Assembly: GCA_030145395.1 (NCBI GenBank)
Contig: JAQYVR010000049.1
Span: 1-32,794, forward strand
Direction: 5' to 3'
Source of the DNA: Desulfobacteria bacterium
Lineage (GTDB): Bacteria; Desulfobacterota; Desulfobacteria; Desulfobacterales; C00003060
Length of the DNA: 32,794 nt
Below the pieces are notes generated by a model. That model was not told the DNA's origin and made no database searches. It saw only the letters and a program-made list of their open reading frames with translations. Positions 9,599-19,212 of the stretch are shown here, piece by piece (the stretch's first letter is position 1; the number at the start of each line of letters is the position of its first letter). The position numbers were made by a program, and so were the translations under genes.

Positions 9599-10381
9599 TT
9601 GATGATGAGGAGTCCCATGAGACGTGAACAGGATATCCAGAAGGCAGATGGCAAGTTGGGGGTGCTTATCCCGGGAATGGGAGGCGCGGTAAGCACTACT
9701 TTTTTGGCCGGAGTAGAAGCGGTTTGCCGTGGCATAGCTCTTCCGGTCGGGTCATTGACCCAAATGGGAACCATCCGACTCGGTAAACGGCTCGAGTATC
9801 GCATACCCCAAATCAAAGAGTTCGTGCCATTAACTCTCCTGGACGACCTGGTTTTCGGTGGATGGGATATTATGGGCGATGACTGCTATCAGGCGGCTGT
9901 GCAGGCCGAGGTTCTCGAGCGGGAGCATCTTGAAGAAGTGCATTCCTTTTTGAAAGGCTTAAAGCCCTGGCCGGCAGTTTTCAACCAGGCATTTGTCAAG
10001 AATCTCGATGGTCCCAACGTTAAACCTCAGGGCCTCTCATGCTGAGCTGGTTGAGGCAATCAAGGTTGGGATTGCATTGACATTTTTGGCTGGCTTGGTT
10101 ATCCGATGCAGATCAAAGTAAATTTTCTGTGCCGAGACAGCATCCTAGCCGCGCCTATAGTTCTTGATCTGGTCCTTTTCGCCGACCTGGCACAGCGAGC
10201 CGCAATGAACGGCATACAGGAATGGCTGTCATTCTATTTCAAAAGTCCGCAATGTGCGCCTAACCTATATCCCGAACACGATCTCTTCATTCAATCGATG
10301 AAACTGAAGAACACCCTGCGCTACCTCATGGGAGAAGAGCAGATTACTCACTTGGGGCTGGATTACTATTATCATCTGTGA
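9599..10381 (+). pseudogene. Internally deleted myo-inositol-1-phosphate (inositol-3-phosphate) synthase relic
   Basis: 9599..10045 encodes the N-terminal part (LGVLIPGMGGAVSTTFLAGVEAVCRGIALPVGSLTQMGTIRLGKR) and 10106..10381 the C-terminal part (MQIKVNFLCRDSILAAPIVLDLVLF...GEEQITHLGLDYYY). Same frame, separated by two stops; the central catalytic part is missing. Confidence 0.8.
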
Positions 10382-10493
10382 AAAAAGATTGGCCTATTTC
10401 ACCTTTGCGCAGCAGTACACATCCAGGCAGACCAACACGTTTCCGTATTGCACTGAGACAAGTTTCGCTGAGAAACCCCACCGATATGATGAT

Positions 10494-10518
10494 AAGCCGC
10501 CAGGCCGGCGGCTTTTTT
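10494..10518 (+). terminator. Rho-independent terminator
   Basis: aaGCCGCCaggccGGCGGCtttttt: 6 bp GC stem plus T tract. Confidence 0.8.
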
Positions 10519-10606
10519 CCACCGCGTGACTTCCACAGTCACCCACGACTGCCCTGACTTGCTGCTCGAGTATTGCCTAACGATAGCAAATAACAAAGAG
10601 CAAGAA

Positions 10607-10813
10607 CTACCCTTCTAAGACAAAGATAATCTCCATCCTCACGCGGTATTCTACCATTTTGTTATCGGCCACCTTAATGCGCTGTTCAAGGACGCGGACA
10701 CCTGTGATTCCCCGAAGGGTTTTACAGGCTCGCTCAAAACCGGTCTTAATAGCACCATCAAAGCTGTCCGGTGATCCTGCAACAATCTCAGTCACCCTTG
10801 CAACCCTTGCCAT
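10607..10813 (-). CDS. Dodecin family flavin-binding protein
   Basis: 68 aa MARVARVTEIVAGSPDSFDGAIKTGFERACKTLRGITGVRVLEQRIKVADNKMVEYRVRMEIIFVLEG; ggaggtggaggta RBS directly before ATG 10813. Confidence 0.9.
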   Translation of the reverse strand: MARVARVTEIVAGSPDSFDGAIKTGFERACKTLRGITGVRVLEQRIKVADNKMVEYRVRMEIIFVLEG

Positions 10814-10897
10814 TACCTCCACCTCCTTTCTCAATCGATCGTTGCCACGTTGTTAGCACATGATATGATCAAAAGCCAGTTGAAAACGGGCTCCCGA

Positions 10898-11674
10898 TTA
10901 CTTCTTTCCGAAGGTCTCTTTGAGGAGGTCAGTGACCCTTGCAGCCGGGTCTTGTCGGATCTTTCTTTCTTCTTCGCTCAGCATGAAGAAGAGGCCCCCC
11001 AAGGCTCCGTCTTTCACATATGCATCTAGATCGAACTGCAAAATGCTGGCAAAAGGCACGCTTCTGACCTTTTCGTTCAGCTCCTGGTACTTACGAGTAA
11101 CCCCAACCTGGGACATTGAGTTGTGGACAATTGGTTCGAAAACCTCGCTGAGCCGGCCATAGGTCTTCTCCTTGAAGTAAAGAGTCGCCTCGTTGTCCTG
11201 CCCCTCAAGAATCTTGCGTGCGTCTGAGAAATTCATCTCCTTGATGGCATCCCAGAAGATACTTTTTGCCTCGGGGGCGGCCTTCTCAGCCGCCCGATTC
11301 ATGCTCATTTCGAACGCATCCACCTGAGCACCATATCCAGCCGCCCTGACAAGCTTCTCGACCTTCTGAATAGCATCAGGAAGAGGGATTTTGATCTCAG
11401 GGTTTTCGTAGTACCCCCCCATCTGCGAAACGGTTTCTACGGCATTGCCAGTGCCGATCTGGAGAGCCTCTTTCAGTCCATCGATCATCTTGCTCTCGGA
11501 CAAACCTTCGTCTCCATCGACGGCTTTCTTTACGCTCCTAAAAAAATCACCGAATCCAGCATGAGATGGCGCAATCTGAAAAACGCCAAGGGACATCAAG
11601 GCCAACATCATGAAGACTCGAAGCATTGGCATGACATTCTTCTCCCTCAGGGCAAAGCCCTTGGAACCACACAA
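10898..11674 (-). CDS. DUF4197 domain exported protein
   Basis: Signal peptide ([23 protein letters not shown]) and DUF4197-like [48 protein letters not shown]. Likely start at MPMLRV (~11632). Confidence 0.85.
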   Translation of the reverse strand: MCGSKGFALREKNVMPMLRVFMMLALMSLGVFQIAPSHAGFGDFFRSVKKAVDGDEGLSESKMIDGLKEALQIGTGNAVETVSQMGGYYENPEIKIPLPDAIQKVEKLVRAAGYGAQVDAFEMSMNRAAEKAAPEAKSIFWDAIKEMNFSDARKILEGQDNEATLYFKEKTYGRLSEVFEPIVHNSMSQVGVTRKYQELNEKVRSVPFASILQFDLDAYVKDGALGGLFFMLSEEERKIRQDPAARVTDLLKETFGKK

Positions 11675-11762
11675 ATGGAGTATCTATTAGATTGTGTTGA
11701 TGAAGGGATTGGGCACTATCTTGCCCAACCCCTTCACTACATCAATAAGGATAAGGACGGTC

Positions 11763-12341
11763 CTAATGCGGCTTCAATTGAACCCTTCGGTTCTTGGCCC
11801 GGCCTTCGGCTGTGTCGTTCGGGGCGATTGGTTTTGAGAAGCCGTAACCCATCGCGGAAAGTCGCTTTTCTGCAATCCCTTTTCCTACCAAATAACCCAT
11901 AACCGCTTCTGCACGTCTCTGGGAAAGGGCCTGATTGTTTTCCTGTGTCCCGACATTGTCTGTATGACCCTGGACCTCAACTTTTAGAGAAGGGTTCTTC
12001 ATCAGAACAGCAACGACTTCATCCAAAACCATAGTTGATTGGGATTTGATGGTCGATTTGCCTGTATCGAACTCAATACCTTTAAGGACGCAACATCCCT
12101 GTCGATTAACCTTGGCACCTTTAGGGGTGTTCGGACACCTATCTGCCCTATCGAGTACTCCATCTCCGTCCCTGTCCTTAGGCATTTTGCAGGGGGCTTT
12201 CTTGGGTGGGGCCTTCACGCCTTTGCACAGACATTTTGTGCCAACCAGTGTTTGCTTTTGGAACGGCGTCCCTGCTGCACAACTAATCAAAAATGCACTC
12301 ACTATTACGATGGAGCCCCGCGGGTAAACCCGTGGTCCCAC
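11763..12341 (-). CDS. OmpA-family lipoprotein with TSP3-like Ca-binding segment; 5' end disrupted by a repeat insertion
   Basis: DRDGDGVLDRADRCPNTPKG followed by an OmpA C-domain (IEFDTGKSTIKSQ...VQGHTDNVGTQENNQALSQRRAEAVMGYL...NRRVQL); lipobox-like LISC. Only the GTG at 12341, inside the repeat, opens the current ORF. Confidence 0.85.
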   Translation of the reverse strand: MGPRVYPRGSIVIVSAFLISCAAGTPFQKQTLVGTKCLCKGVKAPPKKAPCKMPKDRDGDGVLDRADRCPNTPKGAKVNRQGCCVLKGIEFDTGKSTIKSQSTMVLDEVVAVLMKNPSLKVEVQGHTDNVGTQENNQALSQRRAEAVMGYLVGKGIAEKRLSAMGYGFSKPIAPNDTAEGRAKNRRVQLKPH

Positions 12342-12476
12342 TAAAGTACCCGTCTTCGCCTTCGGCTACGACGCGGTTATCCGCCTCAGCTTCGGGGCGA
12401 CATCGCGCCGTAGCATATTCATTGTTTGCGCATTCATCCACGGGCAAGCCCGTGGTCTTCTGCGAAGGCGGATAAA
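12310..12476 (+). repeat. Dispersed repeat, copy 1 (~167 bp)
   Basis: tggagcccc..ccactaaagtacccgtcttcgccttcggctacgacgcggttatccgcc...ccacgggcaagcccgtggtcttctgcgaaggcggataaa; near-identical in inverted orientation at 14982..15138. Confidence 0.9.
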
Positions 12477-12789
12477 CACAACTCTCATGTACTTCTTTGC
12501 CATAGTCTTACCCTCCTCCTTCATTAGGTTAACAAAAAACATTTTTTCTTTTTCCTCTCCTGTATTGCAGCAAATCTTCTTGTATTATCTAAAACCACTT
12601 GCGAACAACCGACATAGTGATCTGGATACTCCATACTTACCCTGCATGCTTTGTTGCTCCGGATATTGGGAAAAGGATGCAGTGACTGGAACTTCCCCAG
12701 AAGAGACAACACGTCTTGAACATGAAAGTCCTGCGCTGTGACGAATCATTTCTGGTTGTTCTTCGTTACAATGACATGCCATGTCTATC

Positions 12790-14817
12790 TCAACGCCCAA
12801 AAGGAAGGCCTTTGAGCAGGTCCTTCGCCTTTTCCTCCAAAGGAACGGACTCACCTTCTTGGACACCCTGGCCTGGAAGGATCTTCTTCAGGTCAGAGGG
12901 TTGCGGAAGCCCATCTTCGAGGCCTTTTTTGAGCATACCCTTAAGATCCGGACGAAACTTAGGAGAGGAGAAGGTTCCGGTTACCAGGACAGGGACCATG
13001 AGTCCAGAACGTTGCATAGTGTCTCCCTGGCCTTTTATGGTGCCGACGAATTTTGGTTCGACGCGAAAGTCCAGCGTTTCATCCACCAGATTAGCATCTC
13101 CTGCGGCCAAGACTCTAATAAGGGGGGACATAAGCGATGTCTTAGGAGTGTTCACAACGCCGTTGGTAATGGTAAAGGGCGCGTGAAGCTCGGAGAAGTC
13201 TGTTCTGGGCCGCTCGCCTCCTTTTTCGGCCAGGCCGAAGGTGGCCTTTACGTTACGGACCATCCCTGCCAGGTCCATGCCCACGATGGCCCCGTCCTTA
13301 AAAAGCAAGTCACCCTTGCCATTAAGTGTACTCTTGATCTTTTCAGGGTCATCCCCGGCCAGGTTGATTACCACTGTGGACTGTACCGTCCCCTCCAGAA
13401 AATCCTTCTCCAAAAGATCTTTGAGCAAGGGACCGACCTGAATTCCTTGTGCATCAAGTTGCACGTTACTCTTTGGGACATCCTGCCGTACATCCAAAGC
13501 TCCCTTAGACGACACATTACCTTGGTATAGCCTAAGTGTAAGAGGGTCTAGATGGAAATAGCCATTTTTTCCGGCAACCTTCACGTTAACATCCTGAAGC
13601 CTGGCCCCATGGGCCTTCAGCTTTCCCACCCGAATAGCACCGTCCAGGACAAGTCGCCGAAGTGGAGTGTAGTCTATCTTCTTCTGCTCGGGCGCGGGAG
13701 CTTCGGTCATTTCTTTCTCTTCGACGGGCTTGTTCTCACCAGCGGCTGGGAGGTATCGATCCGCATCGATTTGGTCAAGGCTTAAATCAAAGGCCACGTT
13801 GGGCCTTGAAAAATCCTTGGCTTTGACGGAAAAGGTCAGCCTTGACTCATCCAGGTCCAGGGTCCCATCTGAGACCGATATGGTCTCAGGATTGCCCTTC
13901 AAGTTGACTTTGAGGGCCACATGATCCAGGGCCTTTGGATCTGCCGTCTTAATTGGAAAGGTTTGTCCCAGGTCGGAAAACAGCTTGCGAGGTGAGAATG
14001 GGGATACTTGCAGGGCGAGATCAAACTGCGGCCGCTCAAGAGGGTCTATTATCGTACCCTTCAGGCTCATCTCGACTTGTTTCAGGGCCTGGACGGCAAG
14101 GTCTAAAGGTATGGTCCCTTTACCTGGCTCCTTTCCCACGGGCCCTACTTTGCCTTTAAGTGATAGGGGCTTCCCTTCCAGTCGAACCGACAGGGCAAGT
14201 TCAATAGGCCGATCCAGGGAGACATCCTCAAGACGGAGGGTCAAATCCGAGATTTCACGGCGCTCCCCGTTGACGTGATCAATCCAAAGGACCGAACCAT
14301 CTCTGATTGCGAATTCACTCACGGCAAGGGACTTGATAGGAAGCCCTCTTCCAGATTCGCTCTCGGGTGCCCCTTTCTTCTCTTCTGGGGCCTTGTCAGA
14401 GACTTCGCCCGAAGGTTTTCCCATACCTTCCCAGTTCCCCCGACCGTCCTTTCTCCTCTCCAGGACAATACGAGGCCCCTCCAATATGAACCGCTTAACC
14501 TGAATATCCCTGGAGAGAAGCGGGATGAGCTTGACCCTAACTTCAAAGGATTTTACTGCAACAAGATCCTTTTCCTTGAAACCCGGCGGATTTCCCAGGT
14601 GAAGATCAGAGAACGACAGGCCTACCCACGGAAACAGCGAAAGACCGAGATCCCCACCAAGGGTGAATGGGCGTCCTGTAGCCTCAGAGACCCGCTTTTC
14701 AATCTCAGGTTTGTACTGTTGAACATCCACGAATTGGGGAACAATCAAAAGGGATAGAAGTACCAGCGCGACCAAGCTACCCCCTATGATCAATACCCAT
14801 TTAATCGCTTTCTTCAT
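12790..14817 (-). CDS. AsmA family protein
   Basis: 675 aa, single N-terminal TM, FTLGGDLGLSLFPWVGLSFSDLHLGNPPGF and C-terminal AsmA-like GKGDLLFKDGAIVGMDLAGMVRN. Confidence 0.88.
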   Translation of the reverse strand: MKKAIKWVLIIGGSLVALVLLSLLIVPQFVDVQQYKPEIEKRVSEATGRPFTLGGDLGLSLFPWVGLSFSDLHLGNPPGFKEKDLVAVKSFEVRVKLIPLLSRDIQVKRFILEGPRIVLERRKDGRGNWEGMGKPSGEVSDKAPEEKKGAPESESGRGLPIKSLAVSEFAIRDGSVLWIDHVNGERREISDLTLRLEDVSLDRPIELALSVRLEGKPLSLKGKVGPVGKEPGKGTIPLDLAVQALKQVEMSLKGTIIDPLERPQFDLALQVSPFSPRKLFSDLGQTFPIKTADPKALDHVALKVNLKGNPETISVSDGTLDLDESRLTFSVKAKDFSRPNVAFDLSLDQIDADRYLPAAGENKPVEEKEMTEAPAPEQKKIDYTPLRRLVLDGAIRVGKLKAHGARLQDVNVKVAGKNGYFHLDPLTLRLYQGNVSSKGALDVRQDVPKSNVQLDAQGIQVGPLLKDLLEKDFLEGTVQSTVVINLAGDDPEKIKSTLNGKGDLLFKDGAIVGMDLAGMVRNVKATFGLAEKGGERPRTDFSELHAPFTITNGVVNTPKTSLMSPLIRVLAAGDANLVDETLDFRVEPKFVGTIKGQGDTMQRSGLMVPVLVTGTFSSPKFRPDLKGMLKKGLEDGLPQPSDLKKILPGQGVQEGESVPLEEKAKDLLKGLPFGR

Positions 14818-14981
14818 GTAGCACCTCTCAAGACGAGGACGGAGTTTTCGAAATAGAGGAGTCGACCTTCTAACTTTTCTTTGGATATTTCCTTCAAGAC
14901 GCGCTTCCTAAGAAACCAAACCCATCAAAAGACTGTATGAGAACCGCAGCTTCTTGACCCAGCTTTACAACTGGCTTCAGG

Positions 14982-15138
14982 TTTCATCCGCCTTCGCAGA
15001 AGACCACGGGCTTGCCCGTGGCTGAATGCGCAAACAATCAATATGCTACGGCGCGATGTCGCCCCGAAGCTGAGGCGGATAACCGCGTCGTAGCCGAAGG
15101 CGAAGACGGGTACTTTAGTGGTACCCGTGGGGCTCCAT
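14982..15138 (-). repeat. Dispersed repeat, copy 2 (inverted relative to copy 1)
   Basis: Reverse complement matches 12310..12476 over ~150 bp with a few substitutions and one short indel near the ggagcccc end. Confidence 0.9.
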
Positions 15139-15152
15139 AAGAAGGACTGACG

Positions 15153-15170
15153 AAAAAGCCCCGAAGGGGC
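15153..15170 (-). terminator. Intrinsic-terminator-like hairpin (minus strand) abutting repeat copy 2
   Basis: Minus strand GCCCCttcGGGGCttttt; no annotated minus-strand gene lies just upstream of it, so it may be part of an intergenic element. Confidence 0.5.
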
Positions 15171-15835
15171 ATAATATCCCTCACCAGTACAGACATAGAT
15201 GAAATTTTGTATACTACCGGGCAACGTATTTTCTTTGGTTGTGTGGGGTCAATAAGGTGAATACTGTATCTCACTAATATAAAGACTGTATTTTGAAGTG
15301 ACTCTCAAATAACACCCAGAGCAAGAAATCTATTTGGAACACCCTATTCGGCACAGGCATCCTCTACTAGGTGCCTGTAGAACAAGAGAGGTTTTATGTC
15401 AAGTCAAAACCGGTCATCTCGCATGCTTCTTGTCACAAGCAAGTAGAACAAATCGTTATAAACGGCATGTGCGTCAACGAGGCATTCGCGAGAACAAGAG
15501 TGTCGTGGGCGAACTCAGTAATTAGATTCGTATAGACCCGGAGGAAAGATATGCGCTGATTTCTACTATCTTCAATTGCTTTCACAGCGTATTGGGAGGT
15601 GCTTACATGTTCCGATGGGATTGGCCGGTTCGCTCCGGCCCCAAAATCCCTTCCAGAAGTATGTGCAATTCTTGACAAGAAGGTTACAAACTGCTAATTT
15701 CCAGCGCACCTTAGGTCATGTTGAAAGTCTTTTCCGGAATTGCCAGAAACCGATCTCTTTAACACGGCACGAGTAACCCTTGACATGAGATGAGACAGTG
15801 TCAGGTTATGCCTGATGGTCTCTGGGAGGATCCAA

Positions 15836-16762
15836 ATGGATACAGAAAGTCTGATCAAATCACTTCTGAAGGAAGCAGAACTCTATCAATCACAGGGCTT
15901 ATTAGACGACGCAAAGCAAAAATATGATAATGCAGCAGCCTTGATCGAAAAGAACCCGGAGCTCGAAAACAGACAAGACCTGTTGGATACTGTCTCAGAA
16001 AAGATTGGCGCGCTGGGAAGTGATATTGACAAGGTCGAGAAGGCATCAAAATCCCCTGAGCTCTCAGCAAAAGTTCAGGATCTTATCAAGAATCTGTTCG
16101 CCTTTTCAGATGAGAAAGACAAGGATGAAACCGAACTCGAAGGAGCCATAGCCTTAGCCAAATTCGGTCAGTTTGACGCAGCTTTGGCAGAGTTTAATGA
16201 ATTGATAAAGAGAGATTCCTTACGTGTTGTTGCTGCCAAGAATATTCTGAGGTGCCACATTGCAAATGCGTCATTAGATGATGCTGTAGCTCAATATGGA
16301 CAATGGCTCTCAAGTGATATAGTTTTTTCTTCTCAACAGCTTGAAAGCATACGAATCTTTCTTCAGGGCATTCTTGATCGAAAGAGAATAGACAAGAGGC
16401 TGCCCTCTGTCGTGTCATCAACACATTTTGAGGCCGTTGTCACGCCAAGTCATGTTGAGGAGGAGATATCTGAAGATGAAGAATTTCTCGATATTACTTT
16501 AATAGGAATAAGGCCCAAAGCGGGAAGATTGATAGAACTTGATGTCAATTTTCAGAGAGGAAACACCATCAGCGTGCTGATTCCGGGCAGGGATAAGGAC
16601 TCGATTAACAGAGTAGAGGTTGGACTCAAGCTGGATGACGTGGAATGTTCGTCAGCGTTTGCCGTATTCATGGCTTCGGGTACCGTCATAGAAAAGACAC
16701 GGATTGACACAGGAGCAAAACGGGGAGACTACAGGGTCGAAATAAAGATTGAAAGCGCATGA
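15836..16762 (+). CDS. TPR-like helical repeat protein with unknown C-terminal domain
   Basis: ORF from 15815, preferred ATG 15836 after gggaggatcc; helical repeats (LLKEAELYQSQGLLDDAKQKYDNAAALIEKN; ALAKFGQFDAALAEFNELIKRD) and beta-rich C-terminus. Confidence 0.7.
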   Translation: MDTESLIKSLLKEAELYQSQGLLDDAKQKYDNAAALIEKNPELENRQDLLDTVSEKIGALGSDIDKVEKASKSPELSAKVQDLIKNLFAFSDEKDKDETELEGAIALAKFGQFDAALAEFNELIKRDSLRVVAAKNILRCHIANASLDDAVAQYGQWLSSDIVFSSQQLESIRIFLQGILDRKRIDKRLPSVVSSTHFEAVVTPSHVEEEISEDEEFLDITLIGIRPKAGRLIELDVNFQRGNTISVLIPGRDKDSINRVEVGLKLDDVECSSAFAVFMASGTVIEKTRIDTGAKRGDYRVEIKIESA

Positions 16763-16920
16763 AGGGAGAATCCACAGACTAACGGTATAGACCATCCAAG
16801 CACAAGAAATGTTACCAGGTAATCATATGAATAAACCGGAAAACCTCTTTGAAGATTTGTCTTTGCCAGCAGCCTGTATTGTGTTATTATAGGAGTTTGC
16901 GTGTACCAGGATTCGGTTAT

Positions 16921-17535
16921 ATGGCTATCCTAAATCTAAAAAACCGGGAGATAGAGTGTAAAATCGTCTATTATGGACCCGGTCGAAGTGGAAAAACAAC
17001 GAATCTTGAGCATATTTTTAAGGCCTTTCAGAAGCATGTCAAAGGAGAGATGGTTTCCATTGACACAGAAGGGGATCGTACGCTTTTTTTTGATTTTCTC
17101 CCGTTCGGAGTCGGTAAAATAAAAGGCTGTGATGTTAGGGTCCAGTTATATACTGTCCCGGGCCAGGTGCAGTATAGTTCCACTAGAAAACTGGTTTTAA
17201 AGGGAGTTGATGGACTCGTTTTTGTTGCTGATTCGCTTGAGGTCAGGCGTAAGAAAAACATGATATCTTTGAAGGACCTCCAACAAAACTTGAAGGACTA
17301 TGGCACAAACATTTTTGAGGTTCCTCTTGTGCTGCAGTTCAACAAAAGGGATCTTGCCGAGCAAGGTATCCCCCTTATGTCCACAGAAGATATGGAAAGA
17401 GATTTGAATAGACAACTTAAGGCGCCTATTTTCTCAGCGAGTGCGGTTTCCGGTGATGGCGTGGGACAAACCTTAACCGAATGCTTGAAGTTAACGCTGC
17501 AATCCCTACAACGCCAATTCAACTGGGCAGAATAG
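16921..17535 (+). CDS. MglA-family small Ras-like GTPase
   Basis: P-loop GPGRSGKTTNL, MglA-type switch TVPGQVQYSSTRKLVLKGVDGLVFVADS, FNKRD G4 box; start MAILNLKNREIECKIVYYG. Confidence 0.93.
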   Translation: MAILNLKNREIECKIVYYGPGRSGKTTNLEHIFKAFQKHVKGEMVSIDTEGDRTLFFDFLPFGVGKIKGCDVRVQLYTVPGQVQYSSTRKLVLKGVDGLVFVADSLEVRRKKNMISLKDLQQNLKDYGTNIFEVPLVLQFNKRDLAEQGIPLMSTEDMERDLNRQLKAPIFSASAVSGDGVGQTLTECLKLTLQSLQRQFNWAE

Positions 17536-17538
17536 ACA

Positions 17539-18732
17539 TTGCCGATGAACCACAGAATCGTTCTTGCAGGCAACCTTGAGTTTCTCAGTCTGGGAGACAT
17601 TTTGCAACTCCTTGGCTCCAATGGCAGTACAGGCATTCTGCGTATAAGGAGCAAATACATGGAGGAGCCGGGGTTAATATATATAGTTGATGGCGACCCA
17701 GCAAATGCTTCGAGCGGTTCATTGACCGGCCTTGAAGCACTTCATTCGCTGTTCGGATGGATTGAAGGCGAATTTGAATTCAGCAAAGACTCTGTCAGAG
17801 AAGAGCCGGTTATCAAGAAGAGCCGGATGGAAATAATCCTGGACGGTCTGAGGATGCTGGATGACGGTGAAGTCGAAAAAATGGGGCCGGTATCTGTCGC
17901 AAAAAGCCCTGATTCGACTGGCAAGGATGACGGTCTGCCTTTCATCAAGGGCCCGCTGGTTGACTATTCGTATGTGGTTGATGAAGAGTCGTTTTCCGAC
18001 GGTGACAAGATCACCCAGGAGGGAAAACACGGTGAGTGGGTGTGGGTTGTTCTAGAAGGTGTTATAGAGGTTGTTAAAGAAACGCCCAAAGGGCCGCTTG
18101 CAATTCTGAGGCTCGGTGCTGGAGCATTTATTGGGAGTGTAGCTTCATCCTTAACGGGGGGTAAAGCTCGAAGTGCCAGTGTCTTGGCGTTAGGTGACGT
18201 GCAAGTAGGCGTGCTCGACTCACAACGTCTTTTCACAGAATACTCATCTGTGTCCGAAGAATCTAGAGAAATCATACTGGGCCTCGATAAGAGACTGAAA
18301 GAGGTTACCGAAAGAGCTATTGCGACATATACAAAGCAGAACTCGATAGAAGACCTCATTAAAGATAGAACGCCTTTCATTAAACAGGGGGAAAACGACG
18401 AAAGGATACTCATAATTACACAGGGGGAAGCCTCTATTGTTCGTAATACGGATTATGGTGATATCCTGCTGGCCAATCTTAAAGAAGGGGATTTTGTGGG
18501 CCGTGTCCCATTCCTTAACATAGGTCATGAACCTCATTCTGCCTCGGTTCTCGCGTCAGAGGATTTTGAAGCCAAGGAACTCGATCGAGACCATCTACTG
18601 GAACAACATGAACGACTTTCAGCCACAGTAAGAAATATCATAGAACATTTGGCAATCTGCGTGTCCGTCACGACTAACATAACGTGCGACTTCCGGAAAA
18701 GTTTTGCAAATGAAAAATCTGACCAGTCTTGA
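17539..18732 (+). CDS. PATAN/DUF4388 domain protein with two C-terminal cyclic nucleotide-binding-like domains
   Basis: N-term LAGNLEFLSLGDILQLLGSNGSTGILRI...GLIYIVDGDPANA (DUF4388 pattern), then two cNMP-like beta barrels (EGKHGEWVWVVLEGVIEVVKE...; KQGENDERILIITQGEASIV...). Confidence 0.8.
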   Translation: MPMNHRIVLAGNLEFLSLGDILQLLGSNGSTGILRIRSKYMEEPGLIYIVDGDPANASSGSLTGLEALHSLFGWIEGEFEFSKDSVREEPVIKKSRMEIILDGLRMLDDGEVEKMGPVSVAKSPDSTGKDDGLPFIKGPLVDYSYVVDEESFSDGDKITQEGKHGEWVWVVLEGVIEVVKETPKGPLAILRLGAGAFIGSVASSLTGGKARSASVLALGDVQVGVLDSQRLFTEYSSVSEESREIILGLDKRLKEVTERAIATYTKQNSIEDLIKDRTPFIKQGENDERILIITQGEASIVRNTDYGDILLANLKEGDFVGRVPFLNIGHEPHSASVLASEDFEAKELDRDHLLEQHERLSATVRNIIEHLAICVSVTTNITCDFRKSFANEKSDQS

Positions 18733-18761
18733 AATCCTTTTTACTTTCTTGAGTTATAACT

Positions 18762-19136
18762 ATGACGTCAGCACATAAGAGAAAGCATCATAGAGTTAGA
18801 TCTCTTAATCTCCTGTCGTATGTTTGTGTTGATGAGAACCAGGATGTCGTAAGACAGGGAATGGGAAGGACCTTAGATGTCAGTGAAAGCGGAATCCTGC
18901 TGGAAACTCATGCTCCAATTGATTTAGAAGATACTATAATATCGCTGACAATTGGCCTGGAAGATGAGCTAACGGATATTACTGGAAAGGTTGTCTACTC
19001 TAGGGCAGGTGAGACTGGAAAGTTTGAATCTGGTATTCAGTTTCAAGAAAAAGATGAAGAGGGCCTTCGGATTTTGCAGGAATACATGAAGGCTTTCAGG
19101 GAACAAGAAGAAGAAACTTACACAATGGTGGAATGA
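18762..19136 (+). CDS. PilZ domain protein
   Basis: RKHHR (RxxxR) and DVSESG (DxSxxG) motifs with PilZ-like spacing; 124 aa. Confidence 0.85.
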   Translation: MTSAHKRKHHRVRSLNLLSYVCVDENQDVVRQGMGRTLDVSESGILLETHAPIDLEDTIISLTIGLEDELTDITGKVVYSRAGETGKFESGIQFQEKDEEGLRILQEYMKAFREQEEETYTMVE

Positions 19137-19212
19137 AGATGTCTGTTGTCATTCATTAGACGCCGGCTTCTCCAGGAAGCTATCGTGGCAATGTAAAGCA
19201 ACTCTCCTGCCG

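Noticed and set aside
10043-10054. TGA codons in the inositol-phosphate synthase relic as possible recoding
   Set aside because: Two nearby TGAs plus loss of the whole central domain point to a pseudogene, not selenocysteine.
10399-10596. 65 aa minus-strand ORF
   Set aside because: Spans a strong plus-strand terminator hairpin and has no recognisable family features.
12310-15138. Composite transposon carrying asmA
   Set aside because: No transposase, and the repeats look like short non-coding units; AsmA appears to be an ordinary chromosomal gene.
14925-15274. ORFs 14925..15224 and 15038..15274
   Set aside because: Translate repeat copy 2 and the adjoining hairpin; same peptides arise from the copy at 12310 (e.g. 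KYPSSPSATTRLSASASGRHRAVAY), so they are repeat artefacts.
15300-15815. Short ORFs and possible gene remnant upstream of the TPR gene
   Set aside because: Several broken frames but no recognisable protein motif; too weak to call.
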